Shown here in pieces: positions 1-5,902 of a stretch of 7,578 bases of DNA (the first letter of the stretch is position 1; every line of letters starts with the position of its first letter). The position numbers and the translations under genes are program-made. The stretch covers positions 1-7,578 of the forward strand of contig NZ_QSDY01000077.1 in assembly GCF_003463825.1 (NCBI RefSeq), read 5' to 3'. This DNA comes from Veillonella sp. AM51-8BH (GTDB taxonomy: Bacteria > Bacillota > Negativicutes > Veillonellales > Veillonellaceae). The notes beneath the pieces are model-generated. The model did no database searches. It was given only the letters and a program-made list of their open reading frames with translations, and had not been told where the DNA came from.

Positions 1-77
1 TAATAAATATATAATTATCATTTATATGTTTACCTATTTAATCTATAAATGAGAGAAAACTATTTGTATAAACACAC

Positions 78-109
78 AAAAAAGACACCTTTCAAGGAAG
101 GTGTCTTTT
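78..109 (-). terminator. Intrinsic terminator after the metallophosphoesterase gene
   Basis: An 8-bp perfect stem (GACACCTT at 84-91 with AAGGTGTC at 98-105) encloses a 6-base loop. It is flanked by six A's on the left and four T's on the right, which can lengthen the stem. Read on the minus strand, it lies 32 bases past the metallophosphoesterase stop codon and ends in six U's, so it is a good terminator for that gene. On the plus strand the U tract is shorter, so it may also work weakly for a gene entering from the left, but none is seen there. Confidence 0.88.
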
Positions 110-137
110 GCTTATATATTCTTATAATCTTGTACTT

Positions 138-1460
138 CTATTTCTCTATAACCGACTCATCTAGCTGTGTACCGTCTGGTAAGAAAGCTTTTACTATCAA
201 TTTATTCGGTGTAACAGTCATCGCCATATAGTTATTCTTATCTCGATCTGGTGCCACATATACATCTAAAGGATGTTCTTTCCACTTAGGGCGACGAGTA
301 TCTCCGGCAATACCAGTCAGAATATATAATGGTCCCGAAGCATCTCGATTAAAGTTACGTACATGCCCTCTATTACGATAAGAATGTAAATGAGCTGACA
401 ACACTAAATCTACATTAAACTCATCAAAGATAGGCATAAACAATACGCCCTCTTCGTTGAATCCTACATCACGACTTGCGCCAGGGCGGTCAATGGCATA
501 TTGGAATGGATCCCGATGCATGAGAACTACGGTCCACTTTTTAGTATTTGCTGCCAAATCTTGGCGTAGCCACTGAACCTGTACATCATATAAATCAGGA
601 TGATGCATATCATGATTATCCTCATGATTGCTTTCATAAAGTTGCGTATCTAATACAACGTAATGAACATCACCGAAGTCATAGGAATAATAACGACGAT
701 TAAAAGTTTCATTCCCATTAGGCGGTACTGCGAAATAATTCAAATACGCATAAGGCTCGCGCATTTTCCAATCTAATGTATACATCTCGTGATTGCCTAA
801 GGTCGTTGCTAACGGCACATTAGCACTCAATGGTCTGATGGAATTTAACCAAGTGCGCCATTGATAATCTTGTTCCCCATTATCTACAAGGTCACCCATG
901 CTAATATACAAGGCGGTCCTAGGGTTACGATGTGCTGAGTCCTTTACAATCTCTTCCCACTGAGAATAATCCCCCGACTGAGAGTCTGGATATATGAGCA
1001 CATCATAGACACTAGCGCCAGCCGTTTCCAGGGAGTACCAATCACTACGGCGATCACTACCATACCCAACACGATATTCATATTTAGTATTAGGTGTTAA
1101 ACCTGTCAATGTAGCCTCATGAATATAGGTAGTACTGCCGTCATCAGTAAAAACTTTATCCGTTGCCCCTATCGTTTGAGTATTTTCAGAACCTGCTAGA
1201 CGATACTCTATTACCGCATCAGCTTCGCTGCTATCTGATTGCCACATAATGGTACGGCTTGTGCTATTATCTTGAGCTACAATTTGTCGAATGTAACGGC
1301 CTTCAGAATTAAGGATCGGTTTTATCTCTTGACCACTTACGACAGCAGCCATTCTAGCTATACGACTCTGTATGGCATCCTTATATACATAGCCACCTAC
1401 GATTAATATAACCAAAGCTACAATAGCTATAATTGTTTTTAATAGTTTACTTTTATTCAT
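138..1460 (-). CDS. Membrane-anchored metallophosphoesterase with N-terminal fibronectin-III/purple acid phosphatase-like domain
   Basis: Predicted hydrolase of phosphate esters (440 residues) acting outside the cytoplasmic membrane; the substrate is unknown. Residues 1-6 are basic and 8-26 form a hydrophobic segment with no obvious cleavage or lipobox site, so it is probably a membrane anchor. Residues about 47-147 look like the beta-sandwich found before the catalytic domain in purple acid phosphatases (it ends with LTPNTKYEYRVGYG). Residues about 153-385 are a calcineurin-like phosphoesterase domain. Visible metal-site motifs are YPDSQ (D159), GDLVDNG (D190), GNHE (N223, H224), MHRDPF (H315) and SAHLHS (H357, H359). 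The first motif has Gln161 where many relatives have His. The ATG start follows AAAGGA with good spacing. The gene has its own candidate promoter just upstream and a terminator downstream, so it is probably monocistronic. Phosphatase, phosphodiesterase or nucleotidase activity cannot be told apart from sequence alone. Confidence 0.92.
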   Translation of the reverse strand: MNKSKLLKTIIAIVALVILIVGGYVYKDAIQSRIARMAAVVSGQEIKPILNSEGRYIRQIVAQDNSTSRTIMWQSDSSEADAVIEYRLAGSENTQTIGATDKVFTDDGSTTYIHEATLTGLTPNTKYEYRVGYGSDRRSDWYSLETAGASVYDVLIYPDSQSGDYSQWEEIVKDSAHRNPRTALYISMGDLVDNGEQDYQWRTWLNSIRPLSANVPLATTLGNHEMYTLDWKMREPYAYLNYFAVPPNGNETFNRRYYSYDFGDVHYVVLDTQLYESNHEDNHDMHHPDLYDVQVQWLRQDLAANTKKWTVVLMHRDPFQYAIDRPGASRDVGFNEEGVLFMPIFDEFNVDLVLSAHLHSYRNRGHVRNFNRDASGPLYILTGIAGDTRRPKWKEHPLDVYVAPDRDKNNYMAMTVTPNKLIVKAFLPDGTQLDESVIEK

Positions 1461-1504
1461 ATAGTTCCTTTATGTAAATATGTATTAAGTACTAATATGA
1501 ACAC

Positions 1505-1535
1505 ATTATAAAACTTAAACTTAACTTTAAGTCAA
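1505..1535 (-). promoter_or_regulatory. Candidate sigma-A promoter of the metallophosphoesterase gene
   Basis: On the minus strand a TTGACT -35 box (1535-1530) and a perfect TATAAT -10 box (1510-1505) are separated by 19 bases, slightly longer than ideal. Transcription would begin near 1498 and give a leader of about 38 bases before the ATG at 1460. The boxes match well; the long spacer lowers confidence. Confidence 0.55.
1513..1532. repeat. Inverted repeat inside the metallophosphoesterase promoter
   Basis: A perfect 7-bp inverted repeat, ACTTAAA (1513-1519) and TTTAAGT (1526-1532), has a 6-base centre. It fills the spacer between the candidate -35 and -10 boxes and overlaps the -35 box. 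The position suits a repressor operator. Its AT-rich composition means it could also be chance, or a weak hairpin ending transcripts of the upstream 154-residue gene, since T's follow it on the minus strand. Confidence 0.4.
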
Positions 1536-1546
1536 ATAAGATTTTA

Positions 1547-2011
1547 CTATACTTCTTCAACATCTACTTTTCTATATCTAGCTGAAATATATCCCAACAT
1601 GTTTAATTGCGGTATATTCCATTCATTAGGTAAATAGATATCACAGGTAAGCTCATCGCCTATAGAATTGTTAGCTATAAATTGATAGCGCCCCAATTCT
1701 TCATTACTGCATACTCTTTCAAGCTGATTTAAAGTAGTGTCCCCCCAAAATCGACTAAATTCAGTCCAAATAGTTTCTACATCAGCTTGAGATAACTCAA
1801 CCTGTAATCTATATTTTATGCCAACTTTGCATCGTTTTTTTAAGCCCTTTTCATCAGCACTACAAACCTTAGTGGAACCTTTATCAAAAGACCATTCTAA
1901 ACCATTTAACGATTGAACTTGGGTAGAAATGAGATTCTTAAAATTTGAAAAATCTCCGAGAAAATGTTTACACGCTACCTCAAATGTATCTAGTCTATCT
2001 ATATTGCTCAA
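1547..2011 (-). CDS. Hypothetical protein, 154 residues
   Basis: I do not recognise this protein. It has no signal peptide or membrane segment, so it is probably cytoplasmic. Several aromatic residues (W40, W81, F85, W88) and three cysteines in the first two thirds (C14, C50, C61) are visible, with no CxxC motif. The mix of short alternating hydrophobic stretches, such as KVGIKYRLQVEL and YQFIAN, suggests a small alpha/beta or beta-rich fold. The start is TTG at 2011, preceded by AAGAGGT at a suitable distance. No in-frame ATG exists until near the C-terminus, so TTG is the only sensible start. It begins 31 bases after the carbonic anhydrase stop with no promoter visible between them, so it is probably the second gene of that transcript and, with a weak start, poorly expressed. 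Reading-frame integrity over 465 bases supports a real gene. Confidence 0.75.
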   Translation of the reverse strand: MSNIDRLDTFEVACKHFLGDFSNFKNLISTQVQSLNGLEWSFDKGSTKVCSADEKGLKKRCKVGIKYRLQVELSQADVETIWTEFSRFWGDTTLNQLERVCSNEELGRYQFIANNSIGDELTCDIYLPNEWNIPQLNMLGYISARYRKVDVEEV

Positions 2012-2042
2012 TTCACAATACCTCTTTTAAAGTATTTACCTA

Positions 2043-2630
2043 CTATTTTTCGTAATATTGTTTCATTTGTGTATAGCCATTAACGATGACTTCAATTTCA
2101 CCTGTTCTAGGATGGAAGATAAGACCGTGAATAGGTACGTCTTTCGGAATCAAAGGATTCATACGCAATTCGTCTACAGTGTCTTCTACATTTTCAGCAG
2201 GGTGTGTAAATCCATCTGCCCAGCGTTCCATTTCTTTACGGACCATATGAATCGCTTCTGGTGCAATACCACGAGCCAACATTTTTTCTGTTAGATCTTT
2301 TGCTGTAGTTTTTGCCATACCACATTCGTGATGACCAATGATAAAGATTTCGTTAACGCCTAGCTCATAAATACAAACAAGTAAACTACGTACAACGCCA
2401 TCAAAGGGACCTGTAATACAGTTCCCTGCAGTCTTTACGATTTTCGCTTCACCGCGGCCAATATCCATGGAATCTTCTAAGAAGTTAACAAGACGTGTAT
2501 CCATGCATGTAACGATTGCCATTTCACGACTAGGCATCTTACTGCATTTAGTATCTGTTTCTACGTAACCTGTATTTTGATCTTCTACATATTCTCTATT
2601 ATGGGCTAAAATATCATTTAATAAACTCAT
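2043..2630 (-). CDS. Beta-class carbonic anhydrase
   Basis: Catalyses reversible hydration of CO2 to bicarbonate in the cytoplasm and supports bicarbonate-dependent carboxylations. The 195-residue protein shows the beta-class zinc site: TCMDTR (Cys42, with the Asp44-Arg46 dyad) and GHHECGM (His100 and Cys103). TAGN at 68-70 and GPFDGVVRSLL at 74-84 also fit the family, and the length is typical of the compact bacterial forms. I chose the ATG at 2630 because a perfect AGGAGG lies at 2635-2640. A reading frame beginning 10 codons earlier starts inside a hairpin loop and has no ribosome binding site. An extended -10 promoter lies about 70 bases upstream, and a terminator-like hairpin lies between that promoter and the start codon, so attenuation is possible. 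The 154-residue gene follows after 31 bases, probably on the same transcript. Confidence 0.95.
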   Translation of the reverse strand: MSLLNDILAHNREYVEDQNTGYVETDTKCSKMPSREMAIVTCMDTRLVNFLEDSMDIGRGEAKIVKTAGNCITGPFDGVVRSLLVCIYELGVNEIFIIGHHECGMAKTTAKDLTEKMLARGIAPEAIHMVRKEMERWADGFTHPAENVEDTVDELRMNPLIPKDVPIHGLIFHPRTGEIEVIVNGYTQMKQYYEK

Positions 2631-2644
2631 AGTACCTCCTATAT

Positions 2645-2673
2645 AAAAAGACCTTGGCATACAACCAAGGTCT
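2645..2673 (-). terminator. Terminator-like hairpin in the carbonic anhydrase leader
   Basis: In the minus-strand RNA, AGACCUUGG (2673-2665) pairs perfectly with CCAAGGUCU (2657-2649) around a 7-base loop and is followed directly by four more U's. It ends only four bases before the AGGAGG of the carbonic anhydrase gene. It could end ilvBN transcripts. Because the candidate carbonic anhydrase promoter lies upstream of it, it would also sit in that gene's leader and could act as an attenuator. Confidence 0.8.
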
Positions 2674-2699
2674 CTATATCAATAATGGTCGATATAAAT

Positions 2700-2710
2700 A
2701 TTATATCATA
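2700..2710 (-). promoter_or_regulatory. Extended -10 promoter of the carbonic anhydrase gene
   Basis: On the minus strand, TATAAT (2705-2700) is preceded by TG and one base, giving a perfect extended -10 element. The -35 region (around 2723-2728) does not match TTGACA, which is acceptable for an extended -10 promoter. The start of transcription would be near 2693, placing the terminator-like hairpin in the leader. Confidence 0.6.
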
Positions 2711-2723
2711 TTCAGTTGTATCC

Positions 2724-2777
2724 ATTCTAAATCACTACTAGTCTTAGATCATTATTCTCCAAAAATAGATTTAGAAT
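2724..2777. repeat. Perfect 10-bp inverted repeat between ilvN and the carbonic anhydrase promoter
   Basis: ATTCTAAATC (2724-2733) and GATTTAGAAT (2768-2777) are exact inverse complements 34 bases apart. The right copy overlaps a second inverted repeat, ATTATTCT (2751-2758) with AGAATAAT (2773-2780), so the two pairings exclude each other. The left copy covers the expected -35 position of the carbonic anhydrase promoter. It could be a pair of protein-binding sites or alternative folds in the ilvBN 3' untranslated region. Confidence 0.5.
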
Positions 2778-2792
2778 AATTAGAGTTAAAAC

Positions 2793-3305
2793 TTATCTAT
2801 CAGGTGTAGATAGTGCTTCGATAGCTACGCTACCACCGCGTACAACTTCAATGCGATTAACGAACATATCTTTAAATAGAGCAATCATGTCGTTATTTTT
2901 GGATACTGTTTTTACACATTGTACGAGAACAGATTTGCGGTTATAATCGACTACCAACAAGTCAAAGGTTTGAGCAATGCGGAAGATTTCTTGTTTATCT
3001 GCTTCTTTGCAACTGTTGACCTTAATAAACAATAGCTCTTTTTTTGTAATCCTCATATCCGTAAAGTCGATAACCTTAATTACCTCTACACTGCGATTTA
3101 ATTGTTTAATGATTTGTTCGTACGTCAAATCATCGCAAGTGAGCTCAATGGTCATACGAGACATGGTAGGATCTTCTGTTTCCCCTACAGTCAATGTATC
3201 AAGGTTATAATTTTTACCTGCGAAGAGGCCTGAAATTTTAGCCAATACGCCGATTTGGTTCTCTACATACGCTGAAATACAGCGCTTTTCCATATGTAAT
3301 TCCAT
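2793..3305 (-). CDS. ilvN: Acetolactate synthase small (regulatory) subunit
   Basis: Regulatory subunit of acetohydroxyacid synthase. It activates the large subunit and carries feedback inhibition, usually by valine. The protein is 170 residues, normal for the family. An ACT domain spans about 8-80 (ISAYVENQIGVLAKISGLF, then YNLDTLTVGETEDPTMSRMT) and the small-subunit C-terminal domain about 88-165. Gly19 and Asn34 align by eye with Gly14 and Asn29 of E. coli IlvH, which are important for valine inhibition, so a valine-sensitive enzyme is predicted. The ATG at 3305 follows GGAGG. A second ATG four codons later is too far from that site. Only 8 bases separate it from ilvB, and the ilvB stop TAG overlaps this ribosome binding site (TAGGAGG), favouring translational coupling and balanced subunit production. 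Some databases would name this family member ilvH. Confidence 0.96.
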   Translation of the reverse strand: MELHMEKRCISAYVENQIGVLAKISGLFAGKNYNLDTLTVGETEDPTMSRMTIELTCDDLTYEQIIKQLNRSVEVIKVIDFTDMRITKKELLFIKVNSCKEADKQEIFRIAQTFDLLVVDYNRKSVLVQCVKTVSKNNDMIALFKDMFVNRIEVVRGGSVAIEALSTPDR

Positions 3306-3313
3306 AGCCCCTC

Positions 3314-5041
3314 CTATTTTTTATCCTTTAATAACATATCGCTTAAAGATTTGCCAGCTGGTACCATTGGTAATACATTGAGCTCCGTTGGAATGATGAA
3401 CTCAAGTAATGTAGGACCATCTTTGAAAGTATCTGCCAATTGGAACCCTTTTTCGATATCCTCTGCCTTCGTGATACGCATAGCTTTAGCACCATAAGCT
3501 TCTGCCAATTGTACAAAGTTTGGAACGTATTCAAACTCATCATTATCGATCATATCACGCGTTACAATAGAGCTTTCATCCATCAACAAATTAGTACAAG
3601 CATATCGTTTATCGTAGAACAATTGTTGCCATTGCCGTACATTACCAAGGAAGCCATTATTCAAAATGATGAGAGTTACAGGTAAACGGTAATGCATAGC
3701 TGTGGCAAATTCTTGGATATTCATTTGTACACCACCATCACCACAGATAGCAAATACTCGTTTATCAGGGTTGCCAATTTGAGCCCCTAACGCCGCTGGG
3801 AACCCATAGCCCATCGTGCCAAGGCCACCAGATGTCAACATTTGGTGTTGTCCTTTAATTTCGAGGAACTGAGTAGTCCACAATTGATTTTGTCCTACAT
3901 CAGTAGCAACAATAGGTCGTGCATAGTGGTTATTAATATAATCAATAACAATTTGAGGTGTTAAGCCTTCTTCACCAGCTTGTGTAACAGGGCGGTCAGC
4001 CTTAAGTTGTTGTAATTGTGCAGGCCATTCACCAAGATCATGAGGTTCAATATATTCTAATAATTTTTCAATAGCTAATTTAGCATCTGCTACAATCGGA
4101 ATATCTACCTTAATATTTTTAGAAATAGATGCTGCATCCACATCAATATGGATAATCTTACAATTTTGTGCAAAGGTACTTAACTTGCCTGTAATACGGT
4201 CGTTAAAGCGTGTACCAATAGAAATCATTACATCACAATCAGTGAGTGCCACATTCGGTGCATAACCACCATGAATACCAATATTGCCGAGATATAAAGG
4301 ATGTCGACTATCGATAGCACCTTTCCCCATCAATGTAGTTACAGCAGGAATGCCTGTTTTTTCTACTAGCTTCATCATGAGGTCGTTAGCACCACTAATG
4401 CTAACGCCACCACCTAATAAGAATAGTGGTCGTTTAGCCTTGCTGATAATAGAGCATGCTTTTTTTACTTGTCCTACGTGAACTGTTGTATTTGGTTTAT
4501 AGCCACGAATATTGACTTCTGTTGGATACTCATCAGAGCCCATAGCCTTTTGAATGTTTTTAGGAACATCCACCACTACAGGACCAGGACGACCAGTACG
4601 GGCAATATAAAATGCTTCTTTCAAAATACGCCCTAGCTCTTTACGATCACGAACGGTAACAGCATATTTACAGATATTGCGCACAATACCAACCGTATCC
4701 ACCTCTTGGAATGCGTCATTGCCCATGAGGCCCAAGTCTACTTGACCTGTAATACAAACAAGGGGAACACTATCAGCGTATGCTGTAGCAATACCTGTCA
4801 CCAGGTTTGTAGCACCTGGTCCAGAGGTTACCATGCACACTCCTACTTTACCTGTACTGCGAGCATAACCATCTGCTGCATGAGCCAATGCTTGCTCATG
4901 ACGTGGCAAAATTACTTTTACCTTATCTTGTTTATATAATTCATCCATGATATCAATGGTTGCTGCCCCAGGATAGTTGAATAGTATATCTACCTGCTCC
5001 TCTTGAAGGGCCTTCACCACATATGCTGCGCCTGAAATCAT
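3314..5041 (-). CDS. ilvB: Acetolactate synthase large (catalytic) subunit
   Basis: Thiamine-diphosphate enzyme that condenses two pyruvates to acetolactate, or pyruvate with 2-oxobutyrate to acetohydroxybutyrate, in valine, leucine and isoleucine synthesis. The 575-residue length is typical. The N-terminal pyrimidine-binding domain contains the catalytic Glu49 in LPRHEQALAHAADGYA. The middle FAD-binding domain spans about 190-330. The C-terminal diphosphate-binding domain has SGGLGTMGYGFPAALGA (404-420) and the GDG motif (434-436) ending at NN (461-462). VRQWQQLFY, with Trp471, matches the substrate and inhibitor channel region. The early motif reads FNYPGAA where YPGGA is more usual, a mild variation. 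The ATG at 5041 is preceded by AGGAGG five bases away. Upstream in-frame extension to 5236 is non-coding leader. It heads an ilvBN transcript. No T-box element is visible in the leader, so its regulation is not evident. Confidence 0.97.
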   Translation of the reverse strand: MISGAAYVVKALQEEQVDILFNYPGAATIDIMDELYKQDKVKVILPRHEQALAHAADGYARSTGKVGVCMVTSGPGATNLVTGIATAYADSVPLVCITGQVDLGLMGNDAFQEVDTVGIVRNICKYAVTVRDRKELGRILKEAFYIARTGRPGPVVVDVPKNIQKAMGSDEYPTEVNIRGYKPNTTVHVGQVKKACSIISKAKRPLFLLGGGVSISGANDLMMKLVEKTGIPAVTTLMGKGAIDSRHPLYLGNIGIHGGYAPNVALTDCDVMISIGTRFNDRITGKLSTFAQNCKIIHIDVDAASISKNIKVDIPIVADAKLAIEKLLEYIEPHDLGEWPAQLQQLKADRPVTQAGEEGLTPQIVIDYINNHYARPIVATDVGQNQLWTTQFLEIKGQHQMLTSGGLGTMGYGFPAALGAQIGNPDKRVFAICGDGGVQMNIQEFATAMHYRLPVTLIILNNGFLGNVRQWQQLFYDKRYACTNLLMDESSIVTRDMIDNDEFEYVPNFVQLAEAYGAKAMRITKAEDIEKGFQLADTFKDGPTLLEFIIPTELNVLPMVPAGKSLSDMLLKDKK

Positions 5042-5111
5042 AGGTGCCTCCTTAACTATGTAAAACATGCATATCGCATTCTCAATATTCACATTCGATA
5101 TATCTAAAAAA

Positions 5112-5140
5112 TTGAATATCTTATATAGATGTGTTATACT
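5112..5140 (+). promoter_or_regulatory. Sigma-A promoter of the glutaredoxin-like gene
   Basis: TTGAAT (5112-5117) and TATACT (5135-5140) are separated by exactly 17 bases. Transcription should start near 5147, giving a long leader of about 88 bases. On the other strand a possible TATAAC -10 box for ilvB (5138-5133) overlaps this -10 box. Confidence 0.65.
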
Positions 5141-5146
5141 CAGTAG

Positions 5147-5167
5147 TGTACCACATGTTGTAGTACA
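5147..5167. promoter_or_regulatory. Palindrome at the glutaredoxin transcription start, possible operator
   Basis: TGTACCACA (5147-5155) and TGTAGTACA (5159-5167) form an inverted repeat with 8 of 9 matched positions around a 3-base centre. It begins at the predicted transcription start of the glutaredoxin-like gene and lies where the -35 region of a divergent ilvB promoter would be. A bound protein could affect both genes. The regulator is unknown. Confidence 0.4.
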
Positions 5168-5234
5168 TGAGTATGTAATAAATCTCAAATTATAGAAATA
5201 TATATTAATTTTGTCTGGAAAGGACTGTAAAACC

Positions 5235-5513
5235 ATGAAAGAAATCTTAGGTTTCCACTTAAACGGTTGCCCTTATTGTGCAAATGCATTCCGTGCTATC
5301 GATGAACTTGTTGCAGAAAACCCTGCATATGCAGACATTCATATCAACTGGGTTGAAGATCAAGACGCTCATGAGCTCTTCAAAACTCACCCTTATGAGT
5401 ATTATCCAAACTTATGGTTCGACCTCGACAAACAATATGAGGCTCAACCTGGTGAAAGCTATGACCAAACAAAAGCATTAATCAAAGCTGTATTGGACAA
5501 AGCAATCGCATAA
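5235..5513 (+). CDS. Glutaredoxin-like thiol-disulfide protein with CPYC motif
   Basis: Small cytoplasmic thioredoxin-fold protein of 92 residues, predicted to reduce or exchange disulfides. NGCPYCANA places the classic dithiol glutaredoxin motif at Cys12-Pro-Tyr-Cys15 after the first beta strand (EILGFHL). Pro58 in EYYPNLWFD fits the cis-proline of the fold. The usual GG motif near the C-terminus is replaced by QPGESYD, so glutathione binding is less certain and it may use another thiol or partner. The ATG at 5235 is chosen because GGAAAGGA lies about 10 bases upstream. A TTG eight codons earlier sits before this site and is unlikely. It is divergent from ilvB and followed within 65 bases by a strong terminator, so it is a single-gene unit. 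Confidence 0.87.
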   Translation: MKEILGFHLNGCPYCANAFRAIDELVAENPAYADIHINWVEDQDAHELFKTHPYEYYPNLWFDLDKQYEAQPGESYDQTKALIKAVLDKAIA

Positions 5514-5544
5514 GATTATTACATGAAAACGTGATAAAACCATT

Positions 5545-5578
5545 AAAAAAGAGGCTAGCATTGCTAGCCTCTTTTTTT
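5545..5578. terminator. Bidirectional intrinsic terminator between convergent genes
   Basis: A 9-bp perfect stem (GAGGCTAGC at 5551-5559, GCTAGCCTC at 5563-5571) has a 3-base loop, six A's on the left and seven T's on the right. It works in both directions: for the glutaredoxin-like gene on the plus strand and for the methyltransferase-YgbA pair on the minus strand. The TAG stop of the YgbA-type gene (5566-5564) lies inside the stem. Confidence 0.95.
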
Positions 5579-5893
5579 GTCTTTCCATTCAAGATACATA
5601 TGTCTAATGACTTGGATCGGCGATACCAGTAACATCCTTGGTCCACCATAACGCATAATTTCACGGATTTTTTCACGATAATTAGGTGCATAGCAATGAG
5701 TTTTACATACACTACAGAATGTTTTACTTTCCATATGAGGACATGCATCAATACGATGCTCCGCATATTCCCAAACCTGCTCGCAAGCCTCACATAGCTG
5801 CCCCTTAGGAGTATGGTGCTTATTATGACAATAGATGCCAATAATTTGGTACATAGTTTTTAGTTCTAACTTACGTTTTTCATCAACTGTCAT
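5564..5893 (-). CDS. YgbA-type, nitrous oxide-stimulated promoter family protein
   Basis: Small cysteine-rich protein of 109 residues that I recognise as the YgbA family ('nitrous oxide-stimulated promoter' family). In E. coli, ygbA is a nitric-oxide-responsive gene repressed by NsrR; its biochemical role is not settled. Seven cysteines are visible: YC (22), LCEAC (34, 37), CPH (51) and FCSVCKTHCY (60, 63, 67). With several histidines (His23-His27 region, His53, His66), this suggests a metal or Fe-S centre. The C-terminal half (GGPRMLLVSPIQVIRHMYLEW) is probably helical. The ATG at 5893 follows GGAGG by five bases. It starts 9 bases after the methyltransferase gene, whose TAG stop overlaps this ribosome binding site, so the two are co-transcribed and probably coupled. 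The last codons run into the terminator stem. I see no clear NsrR or FNR-type site upstream of the operon. Confidence 0.9.
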   Translation of the reverse strand: MTVDEKRKLELKTMYQIIGIYCHNKHHTPKGQLCEACEQVWEYAEHRIDACPHMESKTFCSVCKTHCYAPNYREKIREIMRYGGPRMLLVSPIQVIRHMYLEWKDKKRG

Positions 5894-5902
5894 ACTACCC
5901 TC

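Noticed and set aside
49..231. 60-codon plus-strand reading frame
   Set aside because: It overlaps the metallophosphoesterase terminator and the gene's 3' end in antisense, lacks a ribosome binding site and has no recognisable features.
2631..2660. Ten-codon upstream extension of the carbonic anhydrase
   Set aside because: Its ATG lies in the loop of the terminator-like hairpin with no ribosome binding site; the ATG at 2630 has a perfect AGGAGG.
5167..5178. Mini-ORF (Met-Ser-Met-stop) in the glutaredoxin leader
   Set aside because: It has no ribosome binding site and is too short to judge.
5042..5234. T-box or leader-peptide attenuator upstream of ilvB
   Set aside because: No T-box core, no branched-chain-codon-rich small ORF and no terminator hairpin are visible on the minus strand here.
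5211..5234. TTG start eight codons upstream in the glutaredoxin-like gene
   Set aside because: The GGAAAGGA ribosome binding site lies downstream of this TTG and serves the ATG at 5235, which matches where the fold begins.
5042..5236. Long N-terminal extension of ilvB
   Set aside because: The extra residues do not resemble acetolactate synthase, and they overlap the divergent promoter and the glutaredoxin leader. The ATG at 5041 has AGGAGG five bases away and gives the normal length.
5482..5841. 119-codon minus-strand frame overlapping the YgbA-type gene
   Set aside because: It runs through the bidirectional terminator, has no ribosome binding site and has a low-quality composition; the other frame encodes a recognisable family.
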